DNA of 64,000 bases from Pseudomonas vancouverensis. GTDB taxonomy: Bacteria > Pseudomonadota > Gammaproteobacteria > Pseudomonadales > Pseudomonadaceae. Location of the stretch: NCBI RefSeq assembly GCF_004348895.1, contig NZ_RRZK01000007.1, positions 62,001-126,000 on the forward strand. Direction: 5' to 3'. Below are positions 38,689 to 48,033 of the stretch, piece after piece. Within the stretch, counting starts at the first letter, position 1; the number at the start of each line of letters is the position of its first letter. Both the position numbers and the translations under genes were made by a program. The notes below the pieces were generated by a model, which was not told the DNA's origin, ran no database searches, and worked only from the letters and a program-made list of their open reading frames with translations.

Positions 38689-39147
38689 TCATTTAATACC
38701 CAACTCACGCTTGACCAGTGCAAGCAGATGACTGGCATCGATCGGCTTCAGCAGAAAGTCCACCACGCTCATATGCATCGCGGCGATCGCATCCTTCACG
38801 TCGGCGTCCCCCGATACAATGATGATGGGTAACGCTGCCCGAACCGACTCACGTATCCGCCGGATCAGATCCAGCCCGTCTACGTGCCCCATCCTCAAAT
38901 CGGTAATCAGCAATCCGATCGAGGGCTTTTTGATTTCGGCCTCAGCCACCAGGATTTTCAGTGCCGCTTCGCCACTGGCGGCGGTTAAACAGCGAATGCC
39001 CTCCAACGCAAGGATCTCTGACAGCAGTTCACGAGCGTCTTTATCGTCGTCGACGATCAGTACCCGTTGCAGCGGCAGATCAGGTTCCAGCATGACGGAG
39101 CTAAGCAACTCGCGCTCGGCGTCACTCAAAATATCGTGGTCGGACAT
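38689..39147 (-). CDS. Single-domain response regulator
   Basis: 152 residues: a ~27-residue N-terminal extension and one receiver domain with no output domain. Acidic pocket VLIVDDDKDARELL, phospho-acceptor Asp in LLITDLRMG, the switch Ser in IIIVSGDA and the conserved Lys in FLLKPID are all intact, so it should be phosphorylated. No kinase gene is adjacent. It is divergent from the cNMP/CBS gene. The AT-rich upstream and downstream gaps suggest an independent unit. Confidence 0.9.
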   Translation of the reverse strand: MSDHDILSDAERELLSSVMLEPDLPLQRVLIVDDDKDARELLSEILALEGIRCLTAASGEAALKILVAEAEIKKPSIGLLITDLRMGHVDGLDLIRRIRESVRAALPIIIVSGDADVKDAIAAMHMSVVDFLLKPIDASHLLALVKRELGIK

Positions 39148-39407
39148 AGCCTTCTCTACATGTTCGATTCAAATCCCTAGCACAGTGGTGAGACATCGCT
39201 AAGCAGATCACCAATGTGCACTTCGTCGGATATTTTTCCAATAGGGCAACGGCGGGGTTTTTCGCACAATTGCGTAAGGCTTTTCCGACATTTCACCCGG
39301 TTTGCTGGCTACCTAGACTTACGTCCAATGGGCACCCTGACCGCGCGGGCCGACCATGGCTGTGTCATCCGACCAAAACAATTCAAAAAAAGACTGCGGT
39401 AATGGTT

Positions 39408-41342
39408 ATGAGTAAAGCGGACGCCTTCACACAGGCAGGGAAAACCGCGGTGTTGCAGAACATTCAGGGCACGCTGCAATTCCTTCAGCGTTTCCCGCCC
39501 TTCAACCAGATGGAGCACGCGCACCTGGCGTTTCTGGTTGAGCAATGCCAGCTGCGTTTTTATGCCCCTGGCGAGAGCATCATCAAGCCGGCCGACGGCC
39601 CGGTCGAACACTTCTATATCGTCAAGCAAGGTCGCGTGGTCGGCGAGCGTCCGCACACGGCCAAGGGTGGCACTGAAACGGTGTTCGAAATCACCACCGG
39701 CGAGTGCTTTCCTCTCGCCGCGCTGTTGGGCGAGCGCGCCACCCGCACCGAGCACCTGGCAGGTGAAGACACCTTCTGCCTGCAATTGAACAAACCGGCA
39801 TTCATTCGCCTGTTCTCGCTGTCGGACACTTTCCGTAATTTCGCCCTGCGTTGTGTCAGCAGCCTGCTCGATCAGGTCAACCAACAGGTCCAGCAGAAAG
39901 CCGTGGAAACCCTCGGCACCCAGTATTCACTCAACACCCGCTTGGGCGAGTTGGCCATGCGCCATCCGGTGACCTGCACCCCAGTAACACCTCTGCGTGA
40001 GGCGGTGACGCTGATGCACGAGCAGCAAGTCGGCAGCATTGTCGTGGTCGACGAGCACAAGGCACCGCTGGGGATTTTTACCTTGCGTGACCTGCGTCAG
40101 GCGGTGGCCGATGGCAGCAGTGATTTCAGCGAAGCCATTGAACGCCGCATGACCCGCGCACCGTTCTACCTGTCACCGGATCACAGTGCGTTCGATGCCG
40201 CCATTGCCATGACCGAACGCCACATCGCCCACGTCTGTCTGGTCAAGGACCAACGCTTGTGCGGCGTGGTCTCCGAACGTGATCTGTTTTCCCTGCAACG
40301 GGTCGACCTGGTACATCTGGCACGGACCATCCGCAATGCTGCAAAAGTGGACACCTTGGTGGCGCTGCGCGGTGAAATCGGACAATTGGTCGAGCGCATG
40401 CTCGCCCATGGCGCGTCGTCAACGCAGATCACTCATATCATCACACTGCTCAACGACCACACCGTGTGCCGGGTCATCGAACTGACCCTTGCCGAGAAGG
40501 GCGACCCCGGCGTGCCGTTCAGCTGGCTGTGTTTCGGCAGTGAAGGTCGACGGGAGCAGACCCTGCACACCGATCAGGACAACGGCATTCTGTTCGAAGC
40601 AAAGGATGCAGCCCATGCCGCCGAGATTCGCGGCAAGTTGTTGCCCATTGCCCAGCAAATCAACCAGAGCCTGGCGCTGTGCGGCTTCACCCTGTGCAAA
40701 GGCAATATCATGGCCGGCAACCCGGAACTGTGCCTGTCCCGGGCCGAATGGGCGCGGCGTTTCGCGGCGTTCATCCGCGAAGCGACCCCGGAGAACCTGC
40801 TGGGTTCAAGCATCTATTTCGATCTGCGGGTGGTCTGGGGCAGTGAGCAAGGCTGTGAACAACTGCGCCGCGGGATTCTCGATCAGGTCGGCGACAACCG
40901 CTTGTTCCAGCGCATGATGGCCGAAAACGCCCTGCGCAATCGGCCACCGGTGGGACGCTTTCGCGAGTTCGTGCTGGCACGCAAGAACGGCGAGAAGGCC
41001 ACCCTCGACCTCAAGGTTCAGGGCCTGACACCTTTTGTCGATGGCGCCCGGTTGCTGGCGTTGGCCCACGGCATTGAGGCGAACAATACGCTCGAGCGCT
41101 TCCGCCAGCTGATCGCCAAGGAAATCATCGACCCACTGGACGGCGCGGCGTACGAAGAGGCCTATCACTTCATTCAACAAACCCGCATGCAGCAACATCA
41201 GCTACAGAGCCGGGAGAATTTTCCGTACTCCAATCGGGTCGATCCCGACAGTCTCAATCATCTGGACCGACGCATCCTGCGCGAATCCCTACGTCAGGCC
41301 CAGCGCCTGCAAAGCAGCCTGACGTTGCGGTATCAGCTATGA
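39408..41342 (+). CDS. cNMP-binding, CBS-pair and DUF294 nucleotidyltransferase-like protein
   Basis: 644 residues from ATG 39408 (ATG 39402 is also possible; neither has a strong ribosome site). Domain order: cyclic-nucleotide-binding-like beta roll (about 20-140, FYAPGESIIKPADGPVEHFY), two CBS domains (about 155-280, VGSIVVVDEHKAPLGIFTL and CLVKDQRLCGVVSERDL), then a DUF294 nucleotidyltransferase-like domain (GSEGRREQTLHTDQDNGI, the GS-x-D-type active site) and its C-terminal helical domain. Such proteins are thought to sense adenylates and often sit near acetate-uptake or exonuclease genes. It overlaps the next gene by 4 nt. Confidence 0.88.
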   Translation: MSKADAFTQAGKTAVLQNIQGTLQFLQRFPPFNQMEHAHLAFLVEQCQLRFYAPGESIIKPADGPVEHFYIVKQGRVVGERPHTAKGGTETVFEITTGECFPLAALLGERATRTEHLAGEDTFCLQLNKPAFIRLFSLSDTFRNFALRCVSSLLDQVNQQVQQKAVETLGTQYSLNTRLGELAMRHPVTCTPVTPLREAVTLMHEQQVGSIVVVDEHKAPLGIFTLRDLRQAVADGSSDFSEAIERRMTRAPFYLSPDHSAFDAAIAMTERHIAHVCLVKDQRLCGVVSERDLFSLQRVDLVHLARTIRNAAKVDTLVALRGEIGQLVERMLAHGASSTQITHIITLLNDHTVCRVIELTLAEKGDPGVPFSWLCFGSEGRREQTLHTDQDNGILFEAKDAAHAAEIRGKLLPIAQQINQSLALCGFTLCKGNIMAGNPELCLSRAEWARRFAAFIREATPENLLGSSIYFDLRVVWGSEQGCEQLRRGILDQVGDNRLFQRMMAENALRNRPPVGRFREFVLARKNGEKATLDLKVQGLTPFVDGARLLALAHGIEANNTLERFRQLIAKEIIDPLDGAAYEEAYHFIQQTRMQQHQLQSRENFPYSNRVDPDSLNHLDRRILRESLRQAQRLQSSLTLRYQL

Positions 41343-42046
41343 GCCTGTTTTCCTGGTTGCGCCCGGCAGCGCCCAGTCTGCCCGTCGAGTTGCAACAACG
41401 GCTCGACCGTCTGCCCTCCCCCGCAGCGCTGGGCGAGTGCAGCCTACGCGAGCAACGTTGGGTGGTCCTCGATCTGGAAACCACCGGCCTGAACATGAAC
41501 CGGGATCGCGTACTGTCCATCGGCGCCGTGGTGATCGAAGACGGCGCGATCGATTTCAGCCAACAGTTCGAACGCACCCTGCAACAAACAGCCTTGAAAC
41601 TCGGCCCGAGCGTGCTGATCCACGGCCTTGGGCCCAGCGCAATTGCGGCTGGCAGCGCCCCGGCCGAAGCCTTGCTCGACTTGCTGGCCTTTATCGGCGA
41701 CAGCCCGGTGCTGGCCTTTCATGCACCGTTCGACCAGCACATGCTGGGGCGCGCGCTGAAGGAACATCTGGGCTACAAGTTGCAGCATCCTTTTCTGGAT
41801 GTCGCGGACATTGCGCCGCTGCTGTGCCCGCAGGCCAACATCCGTGAGGCCGGGCTCGATGACTGGATCAACTGGTTCAAGCTGGAGGTGTCCGAGCGGC
41901 ATCATGCCAGCGCCGACGCCCTGGCCACGGCGGAGCTGATGTTGATTCTGTTCAGCCGGGCACGCCAGCAACAGATTCACAGCCCGTTGAATCTGCAACA
42001 GCGCTTGAGTCAGTGGAAGCGACGGCAGCATTCGCCGTCCTTCTGA
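41339..42046 (+). CDS. DnaQ-like 3'-5' exonuclease
   Basis: 235 residues. DEDDh exonuclease: Asp45 and Glu47 in VLDLETTGLN, an Asp in AFHAPFDQHML, and the final His/Asp in RHHASADALATAELM. The first 40 residues are an extra N-terminal stretch. The start overlaps the stop of the cNMP/CBS/DUF294 gene (ATGA), so the two are coupled; this pairing recurs across proteobacteria, as at PAO1 PA3232-PA3233. Whether it degrades DNA or RNA is not shown. Confidence 0.9.
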   Translation: MSLFSWLRPAAPSLPVELQQRLDRLPSPAALGECSLREQRWVVLDLETTGLNMNRDRVLSIGAVVIEDGAIDFSQQFERTLQQTALKLGPSVLIHGLGPSAIAAGSAPAEALLDLLAFIGDSPVLAFHAPFDQHMLGRALKEHLGYKLQHPFLDVADIAPLLCPQANIREAGLDDWINWFKLEVSERHHASADALATAELMLILFSRARQQQIHSPLNLQQRLSQWKRRQHSPSF

Positions 42047-42069
42047 TTTTTAGCGCCTGTTACGACCCC

Positions 42070-42157
42070 ATCGCGAGCAAGCTACGCTCCCACAGGATGT
42101 GTCGTTCGCACAGTCAGCGAACAACACTAAACCTGTGGGAGCTTGTTCCGGGCGGCG
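42070..42157. repeat. REP pair (diverged)
   Basis: ATCGCGAGCAAGCTACGCTC-CCACAGG and CCTGTGGGAGCTTGTTCCGG in inverted orientation, 35 bp apart. Confidence 0.8.
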
Positions 42158-42295
42158 TTCGGACGACGAACGATGACGCGTCCTACGTAATTGCCCAATT
42201 TCCCACCCGACCAACGCCAATTGCCTACAACCTCAGCCTCTGACACAATCGCGAACAATTCTCGTTGGTTAATCTTTCCCAGTCGGTGATGTCGC

Positions 42296-42814
42296 GTGTC
42301 GTCAGTCCCAAGCCCTCAAAGTGAACTCGTCGGTGCGTTGTATCGCGACCATCGCGGTTGGCTATTGGCCTGGCTACGACGCAACGTTGCCTGCCCCCAG
42401 CGTGCCGAAGACCTCAGCCAGGACACCTTCATGCGCTTGCTGGGCCGGGAAGAACTCAAGGCACCACGGGAGCCGCGAGCCTTTCTGGTGGCGATTGCCA
42501 AGGGCCTGCTGTTCGACCATTTCCGTCGCGCGGCACTGGAACAGGCTTACCTCACCGAGCTGATGCTGATTCCCGAAGCCGAGCAACCTTCGGCCGAAGA
42601 ACAGCAGATGATCCTCGAAGACCTGAAAAACATCGACCGCCTGCTCGGCAAACTGTCGAGCAAGGCGCGGGCGGCCTTTTTGTATAACCGGCTGGACGGC
42701 ATGGGCCACGCGGAAATCGCCGAGCGCCTGGGCGTGTCAGTGCCGCGGGTGCGTCAGTATCTGGCCCAGGGCGTGCGCCAGTGCTACATCGCTCTGTACG
42801 GCGAGCCGACATGA
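42296..42814 (+). CDS. FecI-type ECF sigma factor (iron starvation)
   Basis: 172 residues from a GTG at 42296; an ATG at 42289 is out of frame. Region 2 reads AEDLSQDTFMRLLGRE and region 4 HAEIAERLGVSVPRVRQYL, as in FecI/PvdS-like ECF sigmas. It should direct transcription of the downstream TonB receptor when its partner FecR is signalled. It overlaps fecR by 4 nt. AACAATTCTCGTT just before the start is a weak candidate Fur site. The gene order sigma-regulator-receptor-PepSY is that of P. aeruginosa foxI-foxR-foxA-foxB. Confidence 0.92.
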   Translation: MSSVPSPQSELVGALYRDHRGWLLAWLRRNVACPQRAEDLSQDTFMRLLGREELKAPREPRAFLVAIAKGLLFDHFRRAALEQAYLTELMLIPEAEQPSAEEQQMILEDLKNIDRLLGKLSSKARAAFLYNRLDGMGHAEIAERLGVSVPRVRQYLAQGVRQCYIALYGEPT

Positions 42815-43785
42815 GTCCGCTCAGTTCCAAACCGGTGTCGGCACAGGTGCTCGATGCGGCAATCGCCTGGCAATTGTCCCTGGATTGCGCCAACCCGATA
42901 GAGCGCGAAGAGTTTGCCAAATGGCATGCCGCCCACGAAGAGCACGCCCGTGCCTGGCGCCAACTGGGCATGCTCGACCAGCGCTTCAGCGTCGCCAGTG
43001 GACCGGCTCGAACGGCACTGCTGCAATCGCGTGAAGGCATTCGCCGCCGCGTGCGCAAACTCGGCAGTGGCCTGGCCAGCGTCGTGGCGGTGATCGGCCT
43101 GGCGCTGTTCGCCGGTGAACATTACCTGCCGATCAACTATTGGCTGGCCGACCAGCGCACCGCCACCGGCGAGCAACGCACGTTGCGCCTGGCTGATGGC
43201 ACGCTGATCAACCTCAATACCCACAGCGCCCTCGACGTGCGCTTCGACGAGAAACAGCGGCGCATTGTCCTGCAGGAAGGCGAGATCCTCGTCGAAACCG
43301 GGCATGGCGACCCCCGGCCGTTCATTGTCGAAACCCGCGAAGGCAGCATGCGTGCACTGGGCACGCGGTTCCTGGTCAAACGCGAGGAAGACGGCACGCG
43401 CCTGAGCGTGTTGCAGTCGGCAGTCGCGGTTCATCCGGAGTCCAATCCTCATGAACAGATTCTGCGTGAGGGCCAGCAGATGCTGATTCGCAGTGACGGG
43501 CTAGGCCCGATGCTGGCCCTCAACCCCGGTGCGGATGCCTGGACCCGCGGCATGCTGGTGGTGGACAACGCACGGCTGGCGGATCTGGTTCAGGAGATCG
43601 GTCGTTATCGCCGTGGGTATCTTGGGGTTTCGCCGCAAGTGGCAGACCTGCGCATCACCGGCAGCTTCCCGCTGCGCGATACCGACCTGGCCCTCAATGC
43701 ATTGCTGCCGACCCTGCCGGTGCAGATCGAACATCACACGCCGTGGTGGGTGACGGTGGTGGCGAAGGCTGATTCCAAGCCTTGA
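42811..43785 (+). CDS. FecR-family anti-sigma/sigma regulator
   Basis: 324 residues from the ATG overlapping the sigma stop. N-terminal cytoplasmic domain (about 1-80) with the DUF4880 pattern AAIAWQLSL, FAKWHAAHEEHARAWRQL; one transmembrane helix near 93-110 (LASVVAVIGLALFAG); then a periplasmic FecR domain (TLADGT-like LRLADGTLINLNTHSALDV and GEILVETGH) and a C-terminal STN-like region. It relays occupancy of the receptor, through the receptor's STN domain, to the sigma factor. Confidence 0.93.
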   Translation: MSPLSSKPVSAQVLDAAIAWQLSLDCANPIEREEFAKWHAAHEEHARAWRQLGMLDQRFSVASGPARTALLQSREGIRRRVRKLGSGLASVVAVIGLALFAGEHYLPINYWLADQRTATGEQRTLRLADGTLINLNTHSALDVRFDEKQRRIVLQEGEILVETGHGDPRPFIVETREGSMRALGTRFLVKREEDGTRLSVLQSAVAVHPESNPHEQILREGQQMLIRSDGLGPMLALNPGADAWTRGMLVVDNARLADLVQEIGRYRRGYLGVSPQVADLRITGSFPLRDTDLALNALLPTLPVQIEHHTPWWVTVVAKADSKP

Positions 43786-43806
43786 AACGATTGGCCTGAT
43801 CGACCG

Positions 43807-43834
43807 CTATCGCGAGCAAGCTCGCTCCCACAGG
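43807..43834. repeat. Single REP palindrome
   Basis: CTATCGCGAGCAAGCTCGCT-CCCACAGG, class-one REP, between fecR and the receptor gene. Confidence 0.85.
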
Positions 43835-43959
43835 TTTTGCGTCATTCACAAAGTCCAAGTAAGCCCATTGCAACAGCGGTGCACTCAGATTCGGCTTGCT
43901 CGCTTGCCGTCACTCAAGTGTCTGCTTGATCCGGTTTTAAGCAGTCCTCCATATCTAAA

Positions 43960-43974
43960 TCAAAATTATTTTCA
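43960..43974. promoter_or_regulatory. Candidate Fur box before the TonB receptor
   Basis: TCAAAATTATTTTCA matches 11 of 14 defined positions of the 7-1-7 Fur consensus TGATAATnATTATCA. It lies about 75 bp before the receptor ATG, an apt site for iron repression. Confidence 0.5.
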
Positions 43975-44049
43975 TCCAGCCCTATCACTTTTCGTTTCTC
44001 GTTCGGCACACAGGCAATTGAGAAATATTTCCATTCAGGAGCCGCTGTA

Positions 44050-46473
44050 ATGTCCCGTTCGCTAGACACCTTGTTGCGCCCCAGTTTGCTGGCGGTCGCC
44101 ATTGCCTTTTGCACCCCTTTGGCCAGCACTCAACTGATCGCCGCCGAGCAGTCCAGCGTTCGCGCCTACAATCTGCCAGCCGCCCCCTTGGCCAGCACCC
44201 TGAACCAGATCGCCAGCCAGGCCGGCCTGGCCCTGTCGCTGAACCCTTCGTTGGCGGCGGGCAAGACCTCGGCACCGGTCAACGGTCAGTTCGACGCGAC
44301 CGGCGCCCTGCGCGAAGCCCTGCGTGGCACCGGTCTGCAACTGGAGCAAAGCAGCACCGGCAGTTACACCCTGGTGGCGGTGCCTGAGGGTACATTGGCC
44401 CTGCCGGCGACCAGCGTGATCGGCGCACAAAACGAAGAAAGCGCATGGGGCCCGGTTGAGGGTTACGTCGCCACACGCACTGCCGCCGGCACCAAGACCG
44501 ACACCGCGCTGGTTGAAGCACCCCGTTCGATTTCGGTCGTGACCCGCGACCAGATGGACGATCGCAATGTGCACACCCTGGACGCGGCCGTGCGCTACCT
44601 GCCGGGCACCACCGGCGCCAGCTTTGGCAGCGACACCCGTGCCGACTGGTTGCGTGTACGCGGTTTCGAACCGACCCAGTTCCTCGATGGCCTGCCGCTG
44701 CCAAAAGGCGTCTACGCCAACCCGAAACAGGAGACCTGGAACCTCGATCGCCTGGCCGTACTGCGCGGCCCGGCCTCTTCGGTCTATGGCCAGACCCCGC
44801 CAGGTGGCTTGCTGGACATGGTCAGCCGTCGCCCCAGCGCCGAAGCCAGCAATGAAGTCCAGTTGCAGTACGGCAGCGACAACCATCGCCAGATCAACTT
44901 CGCCAGCACCGGCAAGATCGACGATGAAGGCCAATTCCTCTATGGCTTGAGTGGTGTGGTACGCGATGGCGGCACGCCCATCGACCATATCGACGACAAG
45001 CGCTACAACATCGCACCGAGCCTGACCTGGAACATCGACGACGATACCAAGCTGACCCTGCTGACCCAGTTCACCCGTGACGATACTGGCATCACCAGCC
45101 AGTTCCGTCCGATCCAAGGCACCAAGATCCATTCGCCACTGGGCGATATTTCCCACCACAAGAACCTCGGTGACCCGGACTGGGAATACTACGACCGCAC
45201 TTACTACGCGCTGGGCTACGCCTTCGAGCATCGTTTGAACGATGTCTGGCAGTTCCACCAGAACCTGCGCTACACCAAATCGGAGCTGTCCTTCCAGGCG
45301 CTCACCCCCGGCGCCTACCCGTTCACCCAGGTCGATGCCGACGGCAATGTTGGCCGCACCAGCACCTCGACCGACGAGGACATCGGCCAGTTCGCCGTGG
45401 ACAACAACATGCAGGCTGACTTCGCCACCGGCGATATCCGTCACACCCTGCTGATCGGCCTCGATCACCAGCGCACCGACACCAACTACACCTCGATCTT
45501 CGGTGACGGCCTGACCACCAACGTCAACAACCCGATCTATGGTTTGCCAATCGTGCGTCCGCCACGTTCGTCGGCCTTCTACGATTACGAACAGAAGACC
45601 TACCAGACCGGTCTGTACGTGCAGGACCAGATGGCCCTGGACCAATGGCGCCTGACCCTGGGCGGTCGTGAGGACTGGGTGCACACCAGCACCAAGTTCT
45701 TCAACAAGGGCGACGCGACCAACACTGATCGCAACAAGAACTTCAGCGGCAACGCCGCCATCAGCTACGTCTTCGACAACGGCTTCGTGCCGTACCTGTC
45801 CTACGCCGAATCGTTCCAGCCGGCGAGTAACGCCGATACCTCCGCCACCGACTCGTTCAAGCCGACCGAAGGTAAACAGTGGGAACTGGGCATCAAGTAC
45901 CAGCCGCCAGGCAGCAACACGCTGTTGACCGCTGCGGTGTATGACCTGACCCAGAAGAATGTCTCGGTGACCAACAACATCGGCGGCATCCCGGTGACCA
46001 GCCAGACCGGTGAAGTGAAGGTCAAGGGTCTGGAGCTGGAAGCCGTCTCCGACGTGACTGAAAACCTCAAGCTGACCGCCGCTTACACCCTGGCCAAGTC
46101 CGAAGTGCAGGATGGCGAGTTCAAGGGCAATCGCCTGCAACTGATGCCCAACCAGACCGCTTCGATGTGGGCCGATTACACCTGGCACAACGGCGTGCTG
46201 GACGGTTTCGGTGTGGCCGGCGGTGTTCGTTACACCGGCAACACCTATGGCGACCAGGCCAACACCGAACTCGGCAAGGCAGACGCCTACACCGTGTTCG
46301 ACGCGGCGGTCCACTACGACCTCGGTCGCCTGGACAACAGCCTCAAAGGTGCATCGCTGGCCATCAACGCGACCAACCTGTTCAACAAGGACTACCTCGC
46401 CACCTGTGACAGTTTCTACTGCTACTACGGCGATGAACGCAGTGTGATCGCCAGTGCCACCTACAAGTGGTAA
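44050..46473 (+). CDS. TonB-dependent siderophore receptor with STN signalling domain (FoxA/FhuA type)
   Basis: 807 residues. Signal peptide ending about LIAAE; STN domain about 35-115 (YNLPAAPLASTLNQIASQAG); plug domain from about 150 (APRSISVVTRDQMDDR, RADWLRVRGFEPTQFLDG, LDRLAVLRGPASSVYGQTPP); 22-strand barrel to the C-terminal aromatic YKW. The plug pattern is that of hydroxamate receptors such as FhuA and FoxA. The STN domain fits control through the upstream FecI/FecR pair. The neighbour downstream is a PepSY protein as in the ferrioxamine locus, which makes ferrioxamine or ferrichrome a reasonable guess. AGGAG precedes the ATG. Confidence 0.93.
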   Translation: MSRSLDTLLRPSLLAVAIAFCTPLASTQLIAAEQSSVRAYNLPAAPLASTLNQIASQAGLALSLNPSLAAGKTSAPVNGQFDATGALREALRGTGLQLEQSSTGSYTLVAVPEGTLALPATSVIGAQNEESAWGPVEGYVATRTAAGTKTDTALVEAPRSISVVTRDQMDDRNVHTLDAAVRYLPGTTGASFGSDTRADWLRVRGFEPTQFLDGLPLPKGVYANPKQETWNLDRLAVLRGPASSVYGQTPPGGLLDMVSRRPSAEASNEVQLQYGSDNHRQINFASTGKIDDEGQFLYGLSGVVRDGGTPIDHIDDKRYNIAPSLTWNIDDDTKLTLLTQFTRDDTGITSQFRPIQGTKIHSPLGDISHHKNLGDPDWEYYDRTYYALGYAFEHRLNDVWQFHQNLRYTKSELSFQALTPGAYPFTQVDADGNVGRTSTSTDEDIGQFAVDNNMQADFATGDIRHTLLIGLDHQRTDTNYTSIFGDGLTTNVNNPIYGLPIVRPPRSSAFYDYEQKTYQTGLYVQDQMALDQWRLTLGGREDWVHTSTKFFNKGDATNTDRNKNFSGNAAISYVFDNGFVPYLSYAESFQPASNADTSATDSFKPTEGKQWELGIKYQPPGSNTLLTAAVYDLTQKNVSVTNNIGGIPVTSQTGEVKVKGLELEAVSDVTENLKLTAAYTLAKSEVQDGEFKGNRLQLMPNQTASMWADYTWHNGVLDGFGVAGGVRYTGNTYGDQANTELGKADAYTVFDAAVHYDLGRLDNSLKGASLAINATNLFNKDYLATCDSFYCYYGDERSVIASATYKW

Positions 46474-46545
46474 CAGCCTGATCTGACACGCCCGGTACCC
46501 AGGCCGTCCTTCGTGGACGGCTTTGGTATTTCTGGAGGCTATGAA

Positions 46546-47676
46546 ATGAAAAGTAAAACAATTCGCCGCTGGTCCGCTGTCCACACCTGGACCAGCCTGA
46601 TTTGTACCGTGTTCCTGCTGATGCTGGCACTGACCGGCCTGCCGCTGATCTTCCATCACGAGATCGACCACCTGCTGGGCGATGCCCCTGAGGTGAAGGA
46701 AATGCCGGCGGACACCCCGCGCCTGAATCTACAGCAACTGGTACAAGCCGCCGAGCAACACCGGCCCGGTGAAGTCATGCAGTACTTCGGCTTCGAGGAC
46801 GACGAGCCCAACGCCGTACTGACCATCATGGCCGCAACGGCCGGCACCGAACCGAACTCGTCGCACACCTTCATGCTCGACGCCCGCACCGGCGAAGCAC
46901 TGGAGACGCCCTCGGCCAACGGCGGCTTCATGCTGACCATGTTGCGTTTGCACGTGGACATGTTCGCCGGGCTGCCGGGCAAGCTGTTGCTGGCGTTCAT
47001 GGGCATTTTGTTCGTGGTGGCGATTGTTTCCGGGACCGTGCTGTACCTGCCGTTCATGCGCCGCCTGAAATTCGCCACCGTGCGCCAGGACAAATCCACC
47101 CGCCTGCGCTGGCTGGACCTGCACAACCTGATCGGCGTCGTCACCCTGACCTGGGCGTTGGTGGTCGGTGTGACCGGGGTGATCAGCGCCTGTGCGGACC
47201 TGATCATTGCCGCATGGCGCAATGAAACGCTGACCGCGATGGTCGCGCCTTATCGCGATGCGCCACCACTGACACAGTTGGCACCGGCGACACGCCTGCT
47301 CGACATCGCCCAGGACGCCGCACCGGGCATGCAGCCGGATTTCATCGCCTTCCCCGGCACACGCTTCTCCAGCGAGCACCACTATGCGGTGTTCATGAAA
47401 GGCAGCACGCACCTGACCTCGCACCTGCTGACGCCGGTACTGATCGATGCCAGCACCCTGCAAGTCACGGCCGTCGGCGAGCGGCCGTGGTACATGGACG
47501 CCATGGGCATGTCGCAGCCACTGCATTTCGGTGATTACGGCGGCATGCCGATGAAGGCCCTCTGGGCGACCCTGGATGTGCTGACCATCATCGTGCTCGG
47601 CAGTGGCGTCTACCTGTGGATAGTGCGGCGCAAGGCGACGAAACCCGTGCTGGAAAAAGCGGAGAGCGTGGCATGA
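46546..47676 (+). CDS. PepSY-TM membrane protein, probable ferric-siderophore reductase (FoxB-like)
   Basis: 376 residues from the ATG at 46546 (GGAGG 7 nt upstream). PepSY-associated transmembrane architecture: four main helices, the first after IRRWSAVHTW. Conserved histidines likely to bind haem sit at membrane edges: HHEID near the end of helix 1, RLHVDMFAG before helix 2 and DLHNLIGV before helix 3. FoxB and similar proteins reduce ferric siderophore in the periplasm to release iron. It follows the receptor by 72 bp and overlaps the next small gene, so it is part of the iron operon. Confidence 0.88.
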   Translation: MKSKTIRRWSAVHTWTSLICTVFLLMLALTGLPLIFHHEIDHLLGDAPEVKEMPADTPRLNLQQLVQAAEQHRPGEVMQYFGFEDDEPNAVLTIMAATAGTEPNSSHTFMLDARTGEALETPSANGGFMLTMLRLHVDMFAGLPGKLLLAFMGILFVVAIVSGTVLYLPFMRRLKFATVRQDKSTRLRWLDLHNLIGVVTLTWALVVGVTGVISACADLIIAAWRNETLTAMVAPYRDAPPLTQLAPATRLLDIAQDAAPGMQPDFIAFPGTRFSSEHHYAVFMKGSTHLTSHLLTPVLIDASTLQVTAVGERPWYMDAMGMSQPLHFGDYGGMPMKALWATLDVLTIIVLGSGVYLWIVRRKATKPVLEKAESVA

Positions 47677-47852
47677 AGCCCCGGCAAACGAACTTCTGGA
47701 AGGTCTTTGGCGTACCGACCGCCATCGCTGTCCTCAGCGCTGGCGGTCTGTTTGCTGCGCTGCTCGGGGATGGTGTGTGGGATTCGTTGAGCTGGGTGGG
47801 ACTCGGCATTCCTGCGTTCCTGGCATTACGCGGCCTGCTACTACGCCGCTGA
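47673..47852 (+). CDS. Small two-helix membrane protein at the end of the iron operon
   Basis: 59 residues. The start overlaps the PepSY stop by 4 nt (ATGA), which shows translational coupling. Two hydrophobic segments: VPTAIAVLSAGGLFAALLG and LSWVGLGIPAFLALRGL, with a basic end LLLRR. Too short for the usual domain hits. It is probably an accessory to the PepSY reductase, since similar tiny proteins follow such genes in other pseudomonads. No catalytic residue can be named. Confidence 0.8.
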   Translation: MKPRQTNFWKVFGVPTAIAVLSAGGLFAALLGDGVWDSLSWVGLGIPAFLALRGLLLRR

Positions 47853-47860
47853 GCCCTTTA

Positions 47861-47954
47861 CCTGTAGGAGCGAGCTTGCTCGCGATGGCGGTGTGTCAGC
47901 CTGAATGGATATTGACTGACACTCCCTCATCGCGAGCAGGCTCGCTCCTACAGG
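47861..47954. repeat. Near-perfect REPIN
   Basis: CCTGTAGGAGCGAGCTTGCT-CGCGATG and an inverted CATCGCGAGCAGGCTCGCTC-CTACAGG about 40 bp apart; the best-preserved REP doublet in the window. It has TAGGAG where most others have TGGGAG. Confidence 0.93.
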
Positions 47955-48033
47955 GGGTCGTGTTTCCCAGGGATTTTGAGTATCCCTGCAACACGCTATG
48001 CTGCCCGGCATCGCCACCGACCGAGACACCGCC

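Noticed and set aside
42251..42270. Possible Fur box GAACAATTCTCGTT before the FecI-type sigma gene
   Set aside because: Only about half of the 7-1-7 positions match; kept as a remark in the gene entry.
44062..46671. 869-codon open frame on the minus strand across the TonB receptor gene
   Set aside because: It mirrors the receptor codon for codon, as expected of high-GC third positions; it lacks a ribosome site and family features, whereas the plus strand has a full receptor.
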